Assembly: GCA_033064195.1 (NCBI GenBank)
Contig: JARBJD010000101.1
Coordinates: 1 to 64,000, forward strand
Source: Blattamonas nauphoetae
Taxonomy: Eukaryota > Preaxostyla > Oxymonadida
Reading direction: 5' to 3'
DNA length: 64,000 bases
Position 1 is the stretch's first letter. Each line of letters starts with the position of its first letter. The position numbers and the translations under genes are program-made. The notes under the pieces are model-generated. The model was not told the DNA's origin, made no database searches, and saw nothing but the letters and a program-made list of their open reading frames with translations. Shown piece by piece: positions 1-9,603 of the stretch.

Positions 1-1972
1 GTACCTTGATGACTGGAACAAGCAAGGATTCAAGAACAGATGGGACTACCTCAGGTTCTACAACATCAGAGACGTCGAATGCATGATTGCACCACTTGAC
101 AATCTGATTGATCTGAACTTCCAATACAAAGTGGACATGTTGCACAACTCTCGTCAGCAAATGCTTCTGCAATCAAGTATGCTTGTGCCTACAAAGACTT
201 TGATATCGATGCTGACTACAACGAATGTGACGAATCTGGACCAATCAAGATCACCAAACAATACTGGAAATACAAAGTGGAAGGATACAGGTACCAAGAC
301 CAGAAAGCTCATCGCAATACTACAACAATGTCACTGAAGCAGACTACGACTGGTTTGTTCAACAATGCAAGAGAGTGCTATATCTGCAAATGTCACTTCA
401 CAAGCAGTCAAACCAACATTAGACAGAATCGACAATTCAAAAGGACATTCTAAAGAGAACGTGAAGATCTGCTGTGACTACCGCAACACCTACAAGTCAG
501 ACCATGATGAACATCTCACAAGATTGAGAATTCAACTGAAGAAGTACTGTATCTGGAAGTCATTACCAATGACTCTGACACACGAGCAGACCTATCACAA
601 ACTGAGAGCAGCAGTTACTGGTGGATTGTCGAATGTTCAACATCGACAGAATATCAAAGGCGTGACGCCAATCAATCACTTCTCATTTGAAGATGGTGTT
701 GTCAAATCAACCGATACTGAACACATCATGACTCACGTCTGTGGTGTTGATTTCAACTCTCTCTATCCAAGTGCTTTCTCATCAATCAAGAACAAGAACA
801 ATCCATACACCAAACACAGAATGTACATGCCTGGAAGATGTTTGTTTACTGCAACTGGAGATAAAGAATGTCGGGAGATCATCGAGAACAAGAATCAGAA
901 GACATTGTTCGTTGCAGAACTGAAAGGACACATCGATGAAAAGTACTTAAATGATTTCATTAACTTCCCACCAATCTTCAGAAACATTGTTGTCAATACA
1001 ACCGAAGAAAACATTGGAGAGAAGACTTATTCGTTGATGAAGAAACATGGATTGAAGACTGATGACAAACAACGTAAGCTGACCCAACTCTTGAGCACAC
1101 ACGATCAGTATATGTTCTTTCGACATACTATCTGTGGTTCCTCATCGACTATTGCCACTTCATCATCGATGACATTAAGAGTGTGATGGTATTCTCGAGA
1201 CACGCTGGATTTGAACCTTTGTGACCTCGTTCATGAATGACGAATAGAAGCAATGAAGGTTGGGAAACAAAGGAAAGGAACAATTCTGTAAGACCAACTT
1301 GAATGGAAGTTACGGATATGATGGAATGAACACTGAGAAGTACAACTCAATCACAATCTGCAATGAGAAGAGAACATATTTGAAACAAATGATGAAAGGA
1401 TTTGTGGCGTCAAGAGAGATCAATGAGGACAACTACATTGTGATTGAAGACAGAGAGAAAGCATCATGCAAAACATGTCTGCAAGAAGCAGTATTCACAC
1501 TCGACAATGCCAAGTTCTGGTATCTGAATTTCATCTACAACTTCATGTACAAGTGCCTAGACATGAACAAGATTCACTTCTGTGAAGGAGATACTGACTC
1601 TGCTTATTGGGCAATTAGTGGAGATCCAAATGCTGGAATCCATCAACAATTTGAACACGTGATTGCTGACAAGGAATTCTATGATGCACACAAATATGAA
1701 TGGTTTCCAATCCTGAAAAGGAGTTGATGATGAGAAGAAGCTGTTGGGATTAGCAATTGAAGGAAGGTGAACAGATGATCCTTACCGATGATGAGAAATG
1801 CAAGATCAAAGAACAACATGGATACGATTATGTGAAGTGCCTCAATGGAGAGAAAACTGTGACAACAACACTGAACTTTCAAACGAGAAGAGTTTATTCT
1901 GACGATGACACCAATGGATTTGAGATTGCGAAAATACAACAGCAAAACTCAGTCTCAGTGGAATTCATCTGA
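1..1972 (+). pseudogene. Polinton DNA polymerase B (fossil, broken)
   Basis: This is a remnant of the Polinton protein-primed family B DNA polymerase, cut by the window start so the N-terminal part is not seen. Three polymerase motifs are recognisable in order: motif A (FNSLYPSA, around 750-775), motif B (KTNLNGSYGYDG, around 1290-1325) and motif C (EGDTDSAYW, around 1587-1613). The region is interrupted in several places. It lies directly before the integrase gene, a usual Polinton neighbour. The enzyme would replicate the element's DNA using a terminal protein as primer (family knowledge). Confidence 0.85.
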
Positions 1973-2073
1973 AGGCAATCGTACTTGAAAATGAATCATG
2001 TCCTCCATTCATTCATGGACTGAAAGCAACTGATTATCTTATCCAATAAATCCAAACTGTATTTTTGTTAAAA

Positions 2074-4047
2074 ATGAGTAGACCGTATTTGAATTCAACA
2101 CAAATTGATCGAATAGTGAAGAACCTCCTGGACAATTCGCGGCATTCTCAGACAAAAATATACAATGCCACACTTACGTTTTCCCAGATTTTACCAACCT
2201 ATCATGTCAATGATTCAAATGGACAATACGACGCAAATGATGAGACATACTTCAATGATTGGCTGAATGGAGAATTACCTCCTGATTTAAACATTGCTGA
2301 TGGAAAAATTGTTGTTCAAAGATTTGTGAAACAATTCACCGGATGGATCCTTAGTAACAACACTGCAAGACAAGCATACAGAGCATATCAACAGTATTAT
2401 CAGGAAGCACAGAATATTCATTTCAATCAACCACCAGCCATCGTAATTCCAACACTATCTCCGAGTCAAAAATCACAACCATTACCTATTGAAACCCCTG
2501 AATCTCCAATCATTCCTGGACAGAAGAGAAACCCGACATCAATTGGTTCAGAATATGAATTCCCAATGAAAGAGATGAGGTTTGAAGATGATGATCCACT
2601 GATCCCCAAGTCACCAGATCCACCAACAATTGTGAAGATTGACAAAGATTTTGTGCCATATGTGAGAGAGATCAACAAGGTCGAACCAACTCTCCCCTCA
2701 GGAGGGTTCGAAGCCTCTAGCAAGACGACAAGGCAAGTACTGGGAATGTTGGAACGAGTGAAAGGTTATTTTGACCATCAACTGAAAGACAATTCAGAGG
2801 AGGAACAAATCAAAGCAGAGAATTCAATGATGGACAATCAACAGAAAATGGAACAATTCATTGACAAACAGATCGTTGAATCAAAGAAACTCAATCGAAA
2901 TATGTTTATTCTTTCACACGTAAGCAGAACTCTCGGAAATGACGAAACTGAGTTCATTTTAGCACATCCTAAACAATTCCCATTTGGTGGAAGATCATTT
3001 CAGGAATGGTACGATGAATATGTTCACCGATGGGATTCTACACATCCTCGGAAAATAAGGAGGGAACAAGGAGGGAACACATTGATGATTGATCAACCAA
3101 CGATTCCAAAAGCCGTGACAAAAATACAATATCCGTTTCGATCAAAGATGCAATTCATGTCCAAAGACATCACTGGTGATTCAGAAAAGACCGCAGACAA
3201 AAAGGTTCCGCAGAAGTGTGACAGACCGTACTTCTCTCCCAAGTTTGGATCCTGGGAAATTGATCTGGTTTTCATTCAATCACCAACGTCGAAAACAGTC
3301 CTGCAGATTTATCTATTCGCAATTAACATCAACACCAAGTTCCTTGTTGTGATTCCTGTATTGGATAAATCATGGGTCAAAGTCAAGACTGCAATCAATG
3401 ATCTGATTAATCATCGTGGAGTTCATGTCAACAACATTCGAGGTGATGGAGAAGCAGCATGGACAAGTGGAGTAGCAGAAAAGTTCTTTAGAAAGCAAAA
3501 GGTTAGTACATATTTCTCAAGCTCACCATTCACAAATCATAATCGAATTGTCGATCGAGTGATCAGGACAATCAGAGATGGATTCCAAGACAATGCGACA
3601 CAAATGGCAAATCATTCAATGATGAATCAGATGGTGGAATACTACAACATGACTCCACATCGAGCGTACTGGAACAAGTTCACTCCACAGCAAGCACAAA
3701 ACAATCGTGAAATCGAAGCATTGTATATCTCCAGTTGTGAAGAGCAATTGAAGAACATCCAAAGACAACAGACAACACAACTGCTTTGGCGATACAAACC
3801 AGGAAACATTCTGTTGATTCACCTTGACTTAAACAAGACTGTTGCCAAATTTCAGAAGAAGCGAAGACAGTTTCAATTTGTTGGACAATTCATTGAGTAC
3901 AAACACGGAAATGTGGTGGCAAAACTTCTGAATGGACTCACATGTCTACCAAAAATAGTGTACGTTCCAATCCAACACACGAAGTTTCATGCAGACTCAA
4001 TTGACAATTTAACTCCTGAGTTCATTTATGAGTTCAATTTGGTTTAA
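2074..4047 (+). CDS. Polinton retroviral-like integrase (rve)
   Basis: A long open gene of about 657 residues that looks whole. The ATG at 2074 is preferred over an upstream TTG because it follows the AT-rich leader seen before other genes of the element. The N-terminal half is polar and proline-rich with a charged helical stretch (around 230-290). The catalytic core follows, with an acidic triad in the contexts WEIDLVF, RGDGEAAW and HNRIVDRVIRTIRD. A basic C-terminal segment around WRYKPGNILLIH resembles the chromodomain/SH3-like tail of many Polinton integrases. It would insert the element into host DNA. It sits between the polymerase and a small coiled-coil gene. Confidence 0.87.
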   Translation: MSRPYLNSTQIDRIVKNLLDNSRHSQTKIYNATLTFSQILPTYHVNDSNGQYDANDETYFNDWLNGELPPDLNIADGKIVVQRFVKQFTGWILSNNTARQAYRAYQQYYQEAQNIHFNQPPAIVIPTLSPSQKSQPLPIETPESPIIPGQKRNPTSIGSEYEFPMKEMRFEDDDPLIPKSPDPPTIVKIDKDFVPYVREINKVEPTLPSGGFEASSKTTRQVLGMLERVKGYFDHQLKDNSEEEQIKAENSMMDNQQKMEQFIDKQIVESKKLNRNMFILSHVSRTLGNDETEFILAHPKQFPFGGRSFQEWYDEYVHRWDSTHPRKIRREQGGNTLMIDQPTIPKAVTKIQYPFRSKMQFMSKDITGDSEKTADKKVPQKCDRPYFSPKFGSWEIDLVFIQSPTSKTVLQIYLFAININTKFLVVIPVLDKSWVKVKTAINDLINHRGVHVNNIRGDGEAAWTSGVAEKFFRKQKVSTYFSSSPFTNHNRIVDRVIRTIRDGFQDNATQMANHSMMNQMVEYYNMTPHRAYWNKFTPQQAQNNREIEALYISSCEEQLKNIQRQQTTQLLWRYKPGNILLIHLDLNKTVAKFQKKRRQFQFVGQFIEYKHGNVVAKLLNGLTCLPKIVYVPIQHTKFHADSIDNLTPEFIYEFNLV

Positions 4048-4082
4048 ATCAAAACTGTTTCGAATATTTTTATTCCATTGAA

Positions 4083-4433
4083 ATGACATCACTGAAAATA
4101 TTAGAACCGTTTGATCCTGAGCAGAAAGAGTTCACAAACATCCACGACTTTCAGAGACATTTGGAAAAGAACAGAGAAGAACTGAATAAATACACAACTC
4201 AGAAACTGAATAGGTTGATGAGAATTGATGGATACCGAATCACAAAAATAAGAGGTGAGATCGCACTAAGGAAATCAAGTACAGAGAACAACGGTGAATC
4301 ATCGATTGATCAAAGACTGTCAGACATTGAAGAATCAATTCGGACGCTAACAGATACTCTCAGCATGAGGCTTCGAAGTCTTGATGAGACCATCAACAAC
4401 CTTATCCAAGAGTTAACGGACAGTTCGGTTTAA
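4083..4433 (+). CDS. Small Polinton protein, probable coiled coil
   Basis: A 116-residue product not recognised as a known family. It is highly charged and predicted helical: the C-terminal half (IEESIRTLTDTLSMRLRSL and onward) has heptad-like spacing of Ile and Leu, suggesting a short coiled coil. It starts 35 bp after the integrase stop and is preceded by an AT-rich stretch (attttta) like the other genes of the element. It ends close to, and convergent with, the ATPase gene on the other strand. A structural or accessory role in the element is only a guess from position. Confidence 0.55.
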   Translation: MTSLKILEPFDPEQKEFTNIHDFQRHLEKNREELNKYTTQKLNRLMRIDGYRITKIRGEIALRKSSTENNGESSIDQRLSDIEESIRTLTDTLSMRLRSLDETINNLIQELTDSSV

Positions 4434-4436
4434 ACC

Positions 4437-5324
4437 TTCTTTGTTGATCTCAGTCAAAGCAACTCCATCAGTGTTGTATCGAAGAATGATTGCTTCACAT
4501 TTTTGTTTTCGTTGGTAGACATTCCAGAAGTGTCGAATGTCAATTGGGGAGTTCAACTGAGGATAGACTCGACTGATTCGTTCTTTGTTGAATCCTCCAA
4601 AGATCCACATTGAATCAATGTTTGACTTCATATCTGCTGACAAACTGAAGAGTTCATGCATCGTCAGAAAGAATGTGAATTTTGGTTGTCGATTCTCCAA
4701 TAATAGGTCCATCATTGTCATTCTATTTTTGGAAGTCCTTCGTTCACCAAGGATTCAACGACAGTCATCAAGGAGGATAATTGTTTGGAGATTCTTCACT
4801 GAGAAGTCCTCAATGTAAAGAGCATTAAAGAGATCCTCCCTGCATTCGTCAGTAATTCTATCTTGCCACTGGTTGTCAATGATCTCTTCATACGCTGCTT
4901 TTGACTCAGAAAGTTCCAACAGAAATGGAAGAGCATCTTCATATTTCACTTTCACATAAGGAACGTTCAGAATTGGTTTGAACTTATCGAAGGTTGGATC
5001 AATGTTCTTATCAGTGACGAATACAAACAAATGGAATAGTTCATTCCTAGCCTGAACATTCTGGAGCTTGGCAACCTCTCGAAGAGCATTGAATGTCTTT
5101 CCACTTCCTCTGTTTCCAACAAGGACATTGACACTGTTGCGATTAAAATTTAGGTCGGGATGAATCTGTGATTGAACTTCATGTGAAACATTCCTACTTG
5201 ATGCTTCACTCAGTTTTGCATTCACGTATGCTGCAAGAGAAGAGGGTTCCACCCTCCGCGAAACCAAAGGTTTTGTTGTTGAAGATACGGGCGATGCCCT
5301 TAGAATGGAATTCGTTCTTTTCAT
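4437..5324 (-). pseudogene. Polinton packaging ATPase (FtsK/HerA type, fossil, broken)
   Basis: This is the only large minus-strand gene inside the block. The N-terminal half has a clear Walker A (NVLVGNRGSGKTFNAL) and a Walker B-like strand (TIILLDDC), and the rest continues towards 4437. It is broken. In Polintons and adenovirus-like viruses this ATPase drives genome packaging into capsids (family knowledge). Its presence next to capsid-like genes supports the view that the ancestor of this element was virus-like. Its start faces the start of the 5384 gene across a short AT-rich gap that could serve both directions. Confidence 0.78.
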
Positions 5325-5383
5325 TTATGATTTCTCTCTAATTAAAATATAGTTTTGGATTTTTTATTTTATATGAAAATACA

Positions 5384-6337
5384 ATGTCGAAGATACAATA
5401 CATTCCCGCAAAGAGAAAGGCACCAGCGAAGAAACCAAAAATGAGATACGAACAGGCAACCAGAGATGCAATGAAACAAATCTTTGCTGATGATGACATT
5501 CGCACCAAATTCAATTCTGCACTCAGTAGTGTTCCATCAGCTTTAGAATACATTGAAAGGACTGGACATAACTGGAGAGTGGAAATGGAAAAACATGGAA
5601 AAGTTCCTGATGTGATGGTCTACGACAGAGACAATGGAGATCTGGTTGCAGCGAATGGATTCATGCTTGCATCATACAACAGTCGACCTGTCGTCGAGAC
5701 TTACTATTCAATGAATCCAACACCAGATATGCGAAGACAAACTCCATACTCATCATTTCGTCAAGATCATGGAAGAAGAATCAAAGCTGCACACAACAAC
5801 TTCCTCAAAACTGGAACATACGATTTACCAGGAAACTATCGTGAAGTCAACTACCAAGAAATGCAAGCACAACGATCACAACAACCTTATGCAATAATGA
5901 AGAAAGCAGTTGGTGATTTCATGACCAATGTTTTGAAGGTGTATCGAGCCAGTCGAGACACTCCAGCCGATCCTGGGAAAGGAGTGTTGGACAATATGGT
6001 TTTCAATTCCATTCAGTCTAAAGTTGCATCAAAGATGTGGGATCAGTGGCTAGTCGACCATGTTGACGGATTTGACAGTACTAATGAAGATCATCAGAGA
6101 ACGAAAGCAAGAAAAGCATTTAAAGAACAGATTCATCCACAGTTTCTCGAAATCATTTCAAACACAGAAGATTTGCAAACTTTCCTTGGTCGTTTTTCAA
6201 CTCAGATATCAACATTTGTGAACGAACAGACAACTGCAGCATACCGAACAAGAACGGGAGATATCGGTAGATACCAAACAGGACATATGCCTGAATATAC
6301 TCGATTCGCACACTTGGAGAAAGATATGAGTGATTAA
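5384..6337 (+). CDS. Polinton protein of unknown function, basic N terminus
   Basis: A 317-residue protein that I do not recognise. The N terminus is strongly basic (AKRKAPAKKPK), as in DNA-core or virion proteins. The middle contains a tyrosine/arginine-rich stretch (YYSMNPTPDMRRQTPYSSF), and the remainder looks helical. Its start is preceded by ttttttattttatat, matching the motif shared by the element's genes. It lies between the packaging ATPase and the small virion-like genes, so a virion-associated role is plausible, but this rests on position and composition only. Confidence 0.6.
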   Translation: MSKIQYIPAKRKAPAKKPKMRYEQATRDAMKQIFADDDIRTKFNSALSSVPSALEYIERTGHNWRVEMEKHGKVPDVMVYDRDNGDLVAANGFMLASYNSRPVVETYYSMNPTPDMRRQTPYSSFRQDHGRRIKAAHNNFLKTGTYDLPGNYREVNYQEMQAQRSQQPYAIMKKAVGDFMTNVLKVYRASRDTPADPGKGVLDNMVFNSIQSKVASKMWDQWLVDHVDGFDSTNEDHQRTKARKAFKEQIHPQFLEIISNTEDLQTFLGRFSTQISTFVNEQTTAAYRTRTGDIGRYQTGHMPEYTRFAHLEKDMSD

Positions 6338-6375
6338 AAACATTAATATTTATTTTTTTATTTTTATAGAAAGTG

Positions 6376-6960
6376 ATGCAGCCAATTCTAAGTTGTCAAT
6401 TTACGAAACACACAAGTTCTTCTTCAGTTCCAACGTCAATCACCAACAATGTCATTATCGACAATAAAGGTTCGAATTCTGGAAGATCTAAGCTCGAAGA
6501 TCGCAATGAACAAAGCGCTAATGTCGAACTCGATAATGTTCAAGGTATATATGATCCACCACTCGAGATCTATCCATCAGCACCGATCCAAAGTCGTTCA
6601 ATACCACTGCGAGAATACACTTCGAACATTGCAGCATTCAAAGATCAACTTTTGCTTGTTTACAAGAATGCATTTGCATGTGAAAAGAAACTACTGAATA
6701 ATCTCATAGAACCATCAAAGAAACTGATCACAAACCAAAGTGATTTATGTGCTCTGATTGCGACACTCACTGGAATCAATGATGTGGTGATCGAATTGGA
6801 TGATTTATCTGACAAATGCTTATGTCTGAATAAACTCCCAATCTTTCGAACCATTTTCAAGATCCTTGTTGGTGGAAAAGATATGAGCATCGCCTTCAAT
6901 GAAGCATACAACACTATCCTCAATTATGGAATTTCACTAACGAAAGCTATTCCACGTTAG
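6376..6960 (+). CDS. Polinton protein of unknown function
   Basis: An approximately 194-residue protein, not recognised. The ATG at 6376 is chosen over a GTG just before it. The first third is low-complexity and polar (Ser/Asn/Asp-rich). The C-terminal part looks helical, with a cysteine cluster (KCLCLNKL) and a hydrophobic segment (IFRTIFKILVG). It has the same AT-rich leader (tattttttatttttata) as its neighbours and is followed by two very small hydrophobic genes, an arrangement reminiscent of minor virion protein clusters. Confidence 0.55.
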   Translation: MQPILSCQFTKHTSSSSVPTSITNNVIIDNKGSNSGRSKLEDRNEQSANVELDNVQGIYDPPLEIYPSAPIQSRSIPLREYTSNIAAFKDQLLLVYKNAFACEKKLLNNLIEPSKKLITNQSDLCALIATLTGINDVVIELDDLSDKCLCLNKLPIFRTIFKILVGGKDMSIAFNEAYNTILNYGISLTKAIPR

Positions 6961-6978
6961 ATTTATTTATGAATTGAA

Positions 6979-6996
6979 TTTTTTATTTTTACATAA
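6979..6996 (+). promoter_or_regulatory. Shared AT-rich leader of Polinton genes (one example)
   Basis: The motif ttttttattttt followed by an A-rich 4-9 nt spacer and ATG occurs here and at about 7325-7342, 7654-7673, 9585-9603 and 11331-11356. Looser forms precede the genes at 5384, 6376, 4083 and 2074, and one lies on the minus strand before 12563. It probably combines promoter or initiator and a very short 5' leader. Host genes in the window lack it. Confidence 0.6.
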
Positions 6997-7308
6997 ATGG
7001 CACCAGGAAGTTTCAACAAACTCAAAAATATCGGCAAACAATTCTTTCAATTCATCAAACCTCTAGCTCCATCACTGCTTCAGGTTGGAGGTGGCTTACT
7101 CTCACAGACGAACAACAAGTTTGGACAAACAGCAGGAGGAATTCTCAGTGGCTTAGGCGGAATGATGGATGTGTACCAGCAAAACAAGGCAATCAATCGA
7201 GCACAACAACCACAGATGATCGAGTATGAACCACCTCGAAATGGACGATTCTCCAAGGATGACATACCTCAATCGTCGAATTCCAAGATTCAATTCAAAG
7301 GATTATAA
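6997..7308 (+). CDS. Small hydrophobic Gly-rich virion-like protein 1
   Basis: A 103-residue protein starting MAPGSFNKLKNIGKQFFQF, followed by a glycine-rich hydrophobic run (LLQVGGGLLSQ, GGILSGLGGMM) and a polar tail. The N-terminal amphipathic basic helix plus Gly-rich hydrophobic core is the style of small membrane-active virion proteins (adenovirus pVI/pX-like) found in many Polintons. This is an analogy, not a demonstrated homology. It shares its first residues and overall plan with the next gene, suggesting an old duplication, and has the leader ttttttatttttacataa immediately before the ATG. Confidence 0.62.
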   Translation: MAPGSFNKLKNIGKQFFQFIKPLAPSLLQVGGGLLSQTNNKFGQTAGGILSGLGGMMDVYQQNKAINRAQQPQMIEYEPPRNGRFSKDDIPQSSNSKIQFKGL

Positions 7309-7342
7309 TTTGTTTGTGTTCTAGTTTTTTATTTTTACATAA

Positions 7343-7645
7343 ATGGCACCAGGTTGGTTATCAAAATTAGCAGCAGTCGGTAAAAACATACTCAGAGTTG
7401 GAGCTCCATTTCTGAATCTCATTCCCTTTGTGGGACCATTGATTTCGAAGGTAGCACAGACAGGAGTTGAGATGATACCAGATGTGAAATGGGATCAGCA
7501 AATCCATGCAGAAAAGATGGCTCAGTATGAGCAAGCAATGAATGAAGGAAACACAGCAGTTGCGAACAAGCTCAGAGGAGAAATACTGAGACTGGAAGAA
7601 AAGCTGAAGCCGAAAACAAAGAAGAAGAAACTGAAAAAGAAATAA
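7343..7645 (+). CDS. Small hydrophobic virion-like protein 2
   Basis: A 100-residue protein starting MAPGWLSKLAAVGKNILRV, followed by a hydrophobic stretch with proline and glycine (PFLNLIPFVGPLIS), then a charged helix and a very basic lysine tail (KPKTKKKKLKKK). The start resembles that of the preceding gene (MAPG, then K-L-x-x-[IV]-G-K), so the pair are probably paralogues. The basic tail could bind DNA and the front could bind membranes, as expected of minor capsid proteins; this is inference. Its leader is the same ttttttatttttacataa motif. Confidence 0.62.
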   Translation: MAPGWLSKLAAVGKNILRVGAPFLNLIPFVGPLISKVAQTGVEMIPDVKWDQQIHAEKMAQYEQAMNEGNTAVANKLRGEILRLEEKLKPKTKKKKLKKK

Positions 7646-7673
7646 GCAATATTGTTTTTTTATTTTTGATAAA

Positions 7674-9557
7674 ATGAACTCGCATATAACACATCTGACA
7701 AACAAAAGAACTGGAGCATCATCATTGACTGAAAATACCACTGGATCAATCAAGTATACCAGAGATGACATTGGTCAAATTCAGCAGCAACTCATGTCTG
7801 AACATCACATTAATTATCTTCTGAATGATGGAGCACACAGTACTTCTATTCAGGAATTGAAACCATCAGAGAATTCACGCTTCTATAAAGGCCAGGAAAT
7901 CATCATTCCACTCACTGGTAATCAAGACATTTGTCAAATTGATGATTCATTCATTACGTTCACAATGACAGCGACATTGAAAGTCAACAACTGGAAACAA
8001 ACTGCAGGTAAAATTGGCTCGTACATGAATGAGAGGATATTCATCTTTGTTGGACTCAAACATTCGGCATCAATCTTTCGTGACCTTACTGTTCTTCACA
8101 ACAATCAGAGAATCATCAGTACAACCACCAATGACGTATCAATGGAGTCTCACATCTACAATATGATAAAACCGAAGAGTCAATTGGAGAATCGAAAGCA
8201 TTGTCACACTCCATGGTAAAATGCATGGAATCATGATGAATCAGTTGCTGGTGTTCATATTCCTGAATCAGACTTCACTACAACATCTGGAACTGGTGTA
8301 TTCAAAGACACTATTGATGTCCCAATTCGTGTGTCAATCAATCTTGAAGATCTTCTTATATTCTCAGGGATGACTGACTATCCAAGATGTCTCTTCGGAG
8401 ATCTGAAACTCAGTGTTCACATAAATGAAGATGCATTCGTTTGTTGTCCTGTTAATCCTGAACTGACACTGAAAAATACACTCTCATTGCTGATCAGTGA
8501 CTCTACAACAAGGCTTCCTCCCATCCGAAGTTCAATTGTCTATTGTAATTCTGATCGTCCAAACTTCATTCCTGGTCTCGTCGCCGCATGCACAAAGAAC
8601 ATCGTTCAAATCGGTCAATCATTTAAGATCAAAGCAGTAAAACAAGATTGTGTATATACACATCCGACTGGTATTACCTCGGAACCTTCCCCTGATGAAC
8701 AATACATTTCTCTCAACATTGTGGATTATCGCATTGATGATGTGTATTGCATGAGTGCTGGATTCAAAATGAAAGAAATCGCGAAAGAGAATCTGAAGAA
8801 AATGTATCAGGATCGTCCTGGAACAATACCAGCAGAAAAGATCTCATTCTATCCATTTCAGAAGACACCGACTCCATCAGGTATTGATTGTACTCAACAG
8901 ATGGTTCTCGTTAATGCCAAGGACATCATGCTCCTCTTCCGTCACTACGACAATGAAGTCACTTGTTTTCACAATCCAATGCAGAAGAATATCCAAGTGA
9001 ATCTACTCAATAAATACTATCCAGAACAACCGACAACAACTATTGGAGCTCGTTTCTACCAGTTCGCATTATCAACTCTCAACCTTGATTCATACCTTAC
9101 TGTTCCAGATGATTTGGAGCGATCACTTACAGATTCTCTCGTTGAAGAGAAACTCACTGGTGATCAGAATTATCCTGGTGAAACAATGACAAGAGTACGT
9201 CCGATTCATGACAATTCTGATTTTCTTTTATGCTTTTCAACCCAACGAAGTGGATGTCCAACAAACTGCAATGATTCGATCAGTTCCAGAGGTCAGAATG
9301 TTCCAGTCACTTTGAGATCTCAGCCAATATATCAGGGTTTGATTGACACGTACTATAATGTTCTTGATCCAAGTCAAAAAATTCCTGAAAGAGATGGTAT
9401 GATGACAACATTTACACATCCTCCAGCACCTATTTTAGCAACAACTGCAACAACTTGGTGGGTATTACGATTCAGTAATGGTGAACCAAAAGTTGAATAC
9501 TACCCAAATCACACACTGAAAGCGATACATCAGGAACTTGGAATAATGAAATCTTAA
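7674..9557 (+). pseudogene. Capsid-like protein, first copy (fossil, broken)
   Basis: This region is a relative of the gene at 9604-11313: both share the order of conserved blocks, including LTVLHNNQ/MRLVDSQGN-like, E/N-K-H-C and PTTTIGARFYQFALSTLNLD-like segments, and both end with a W-W/F-strand followed by NGEPKVEYY/NGQPRVRYV. By size, beta-rich composition and position it is a candidate double jelly-roll major capsid protein of the Polinton, or a second capsid-type protein. It is interrupted. The structural assignment is inferred; no direct sequence match could be tested here. Confidence 0.6.
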
Positions 9558-9603
9558 AACAGTAAAAGAAAATTATGATATTGTATTTTTTATTTTTCTA
9601 TAA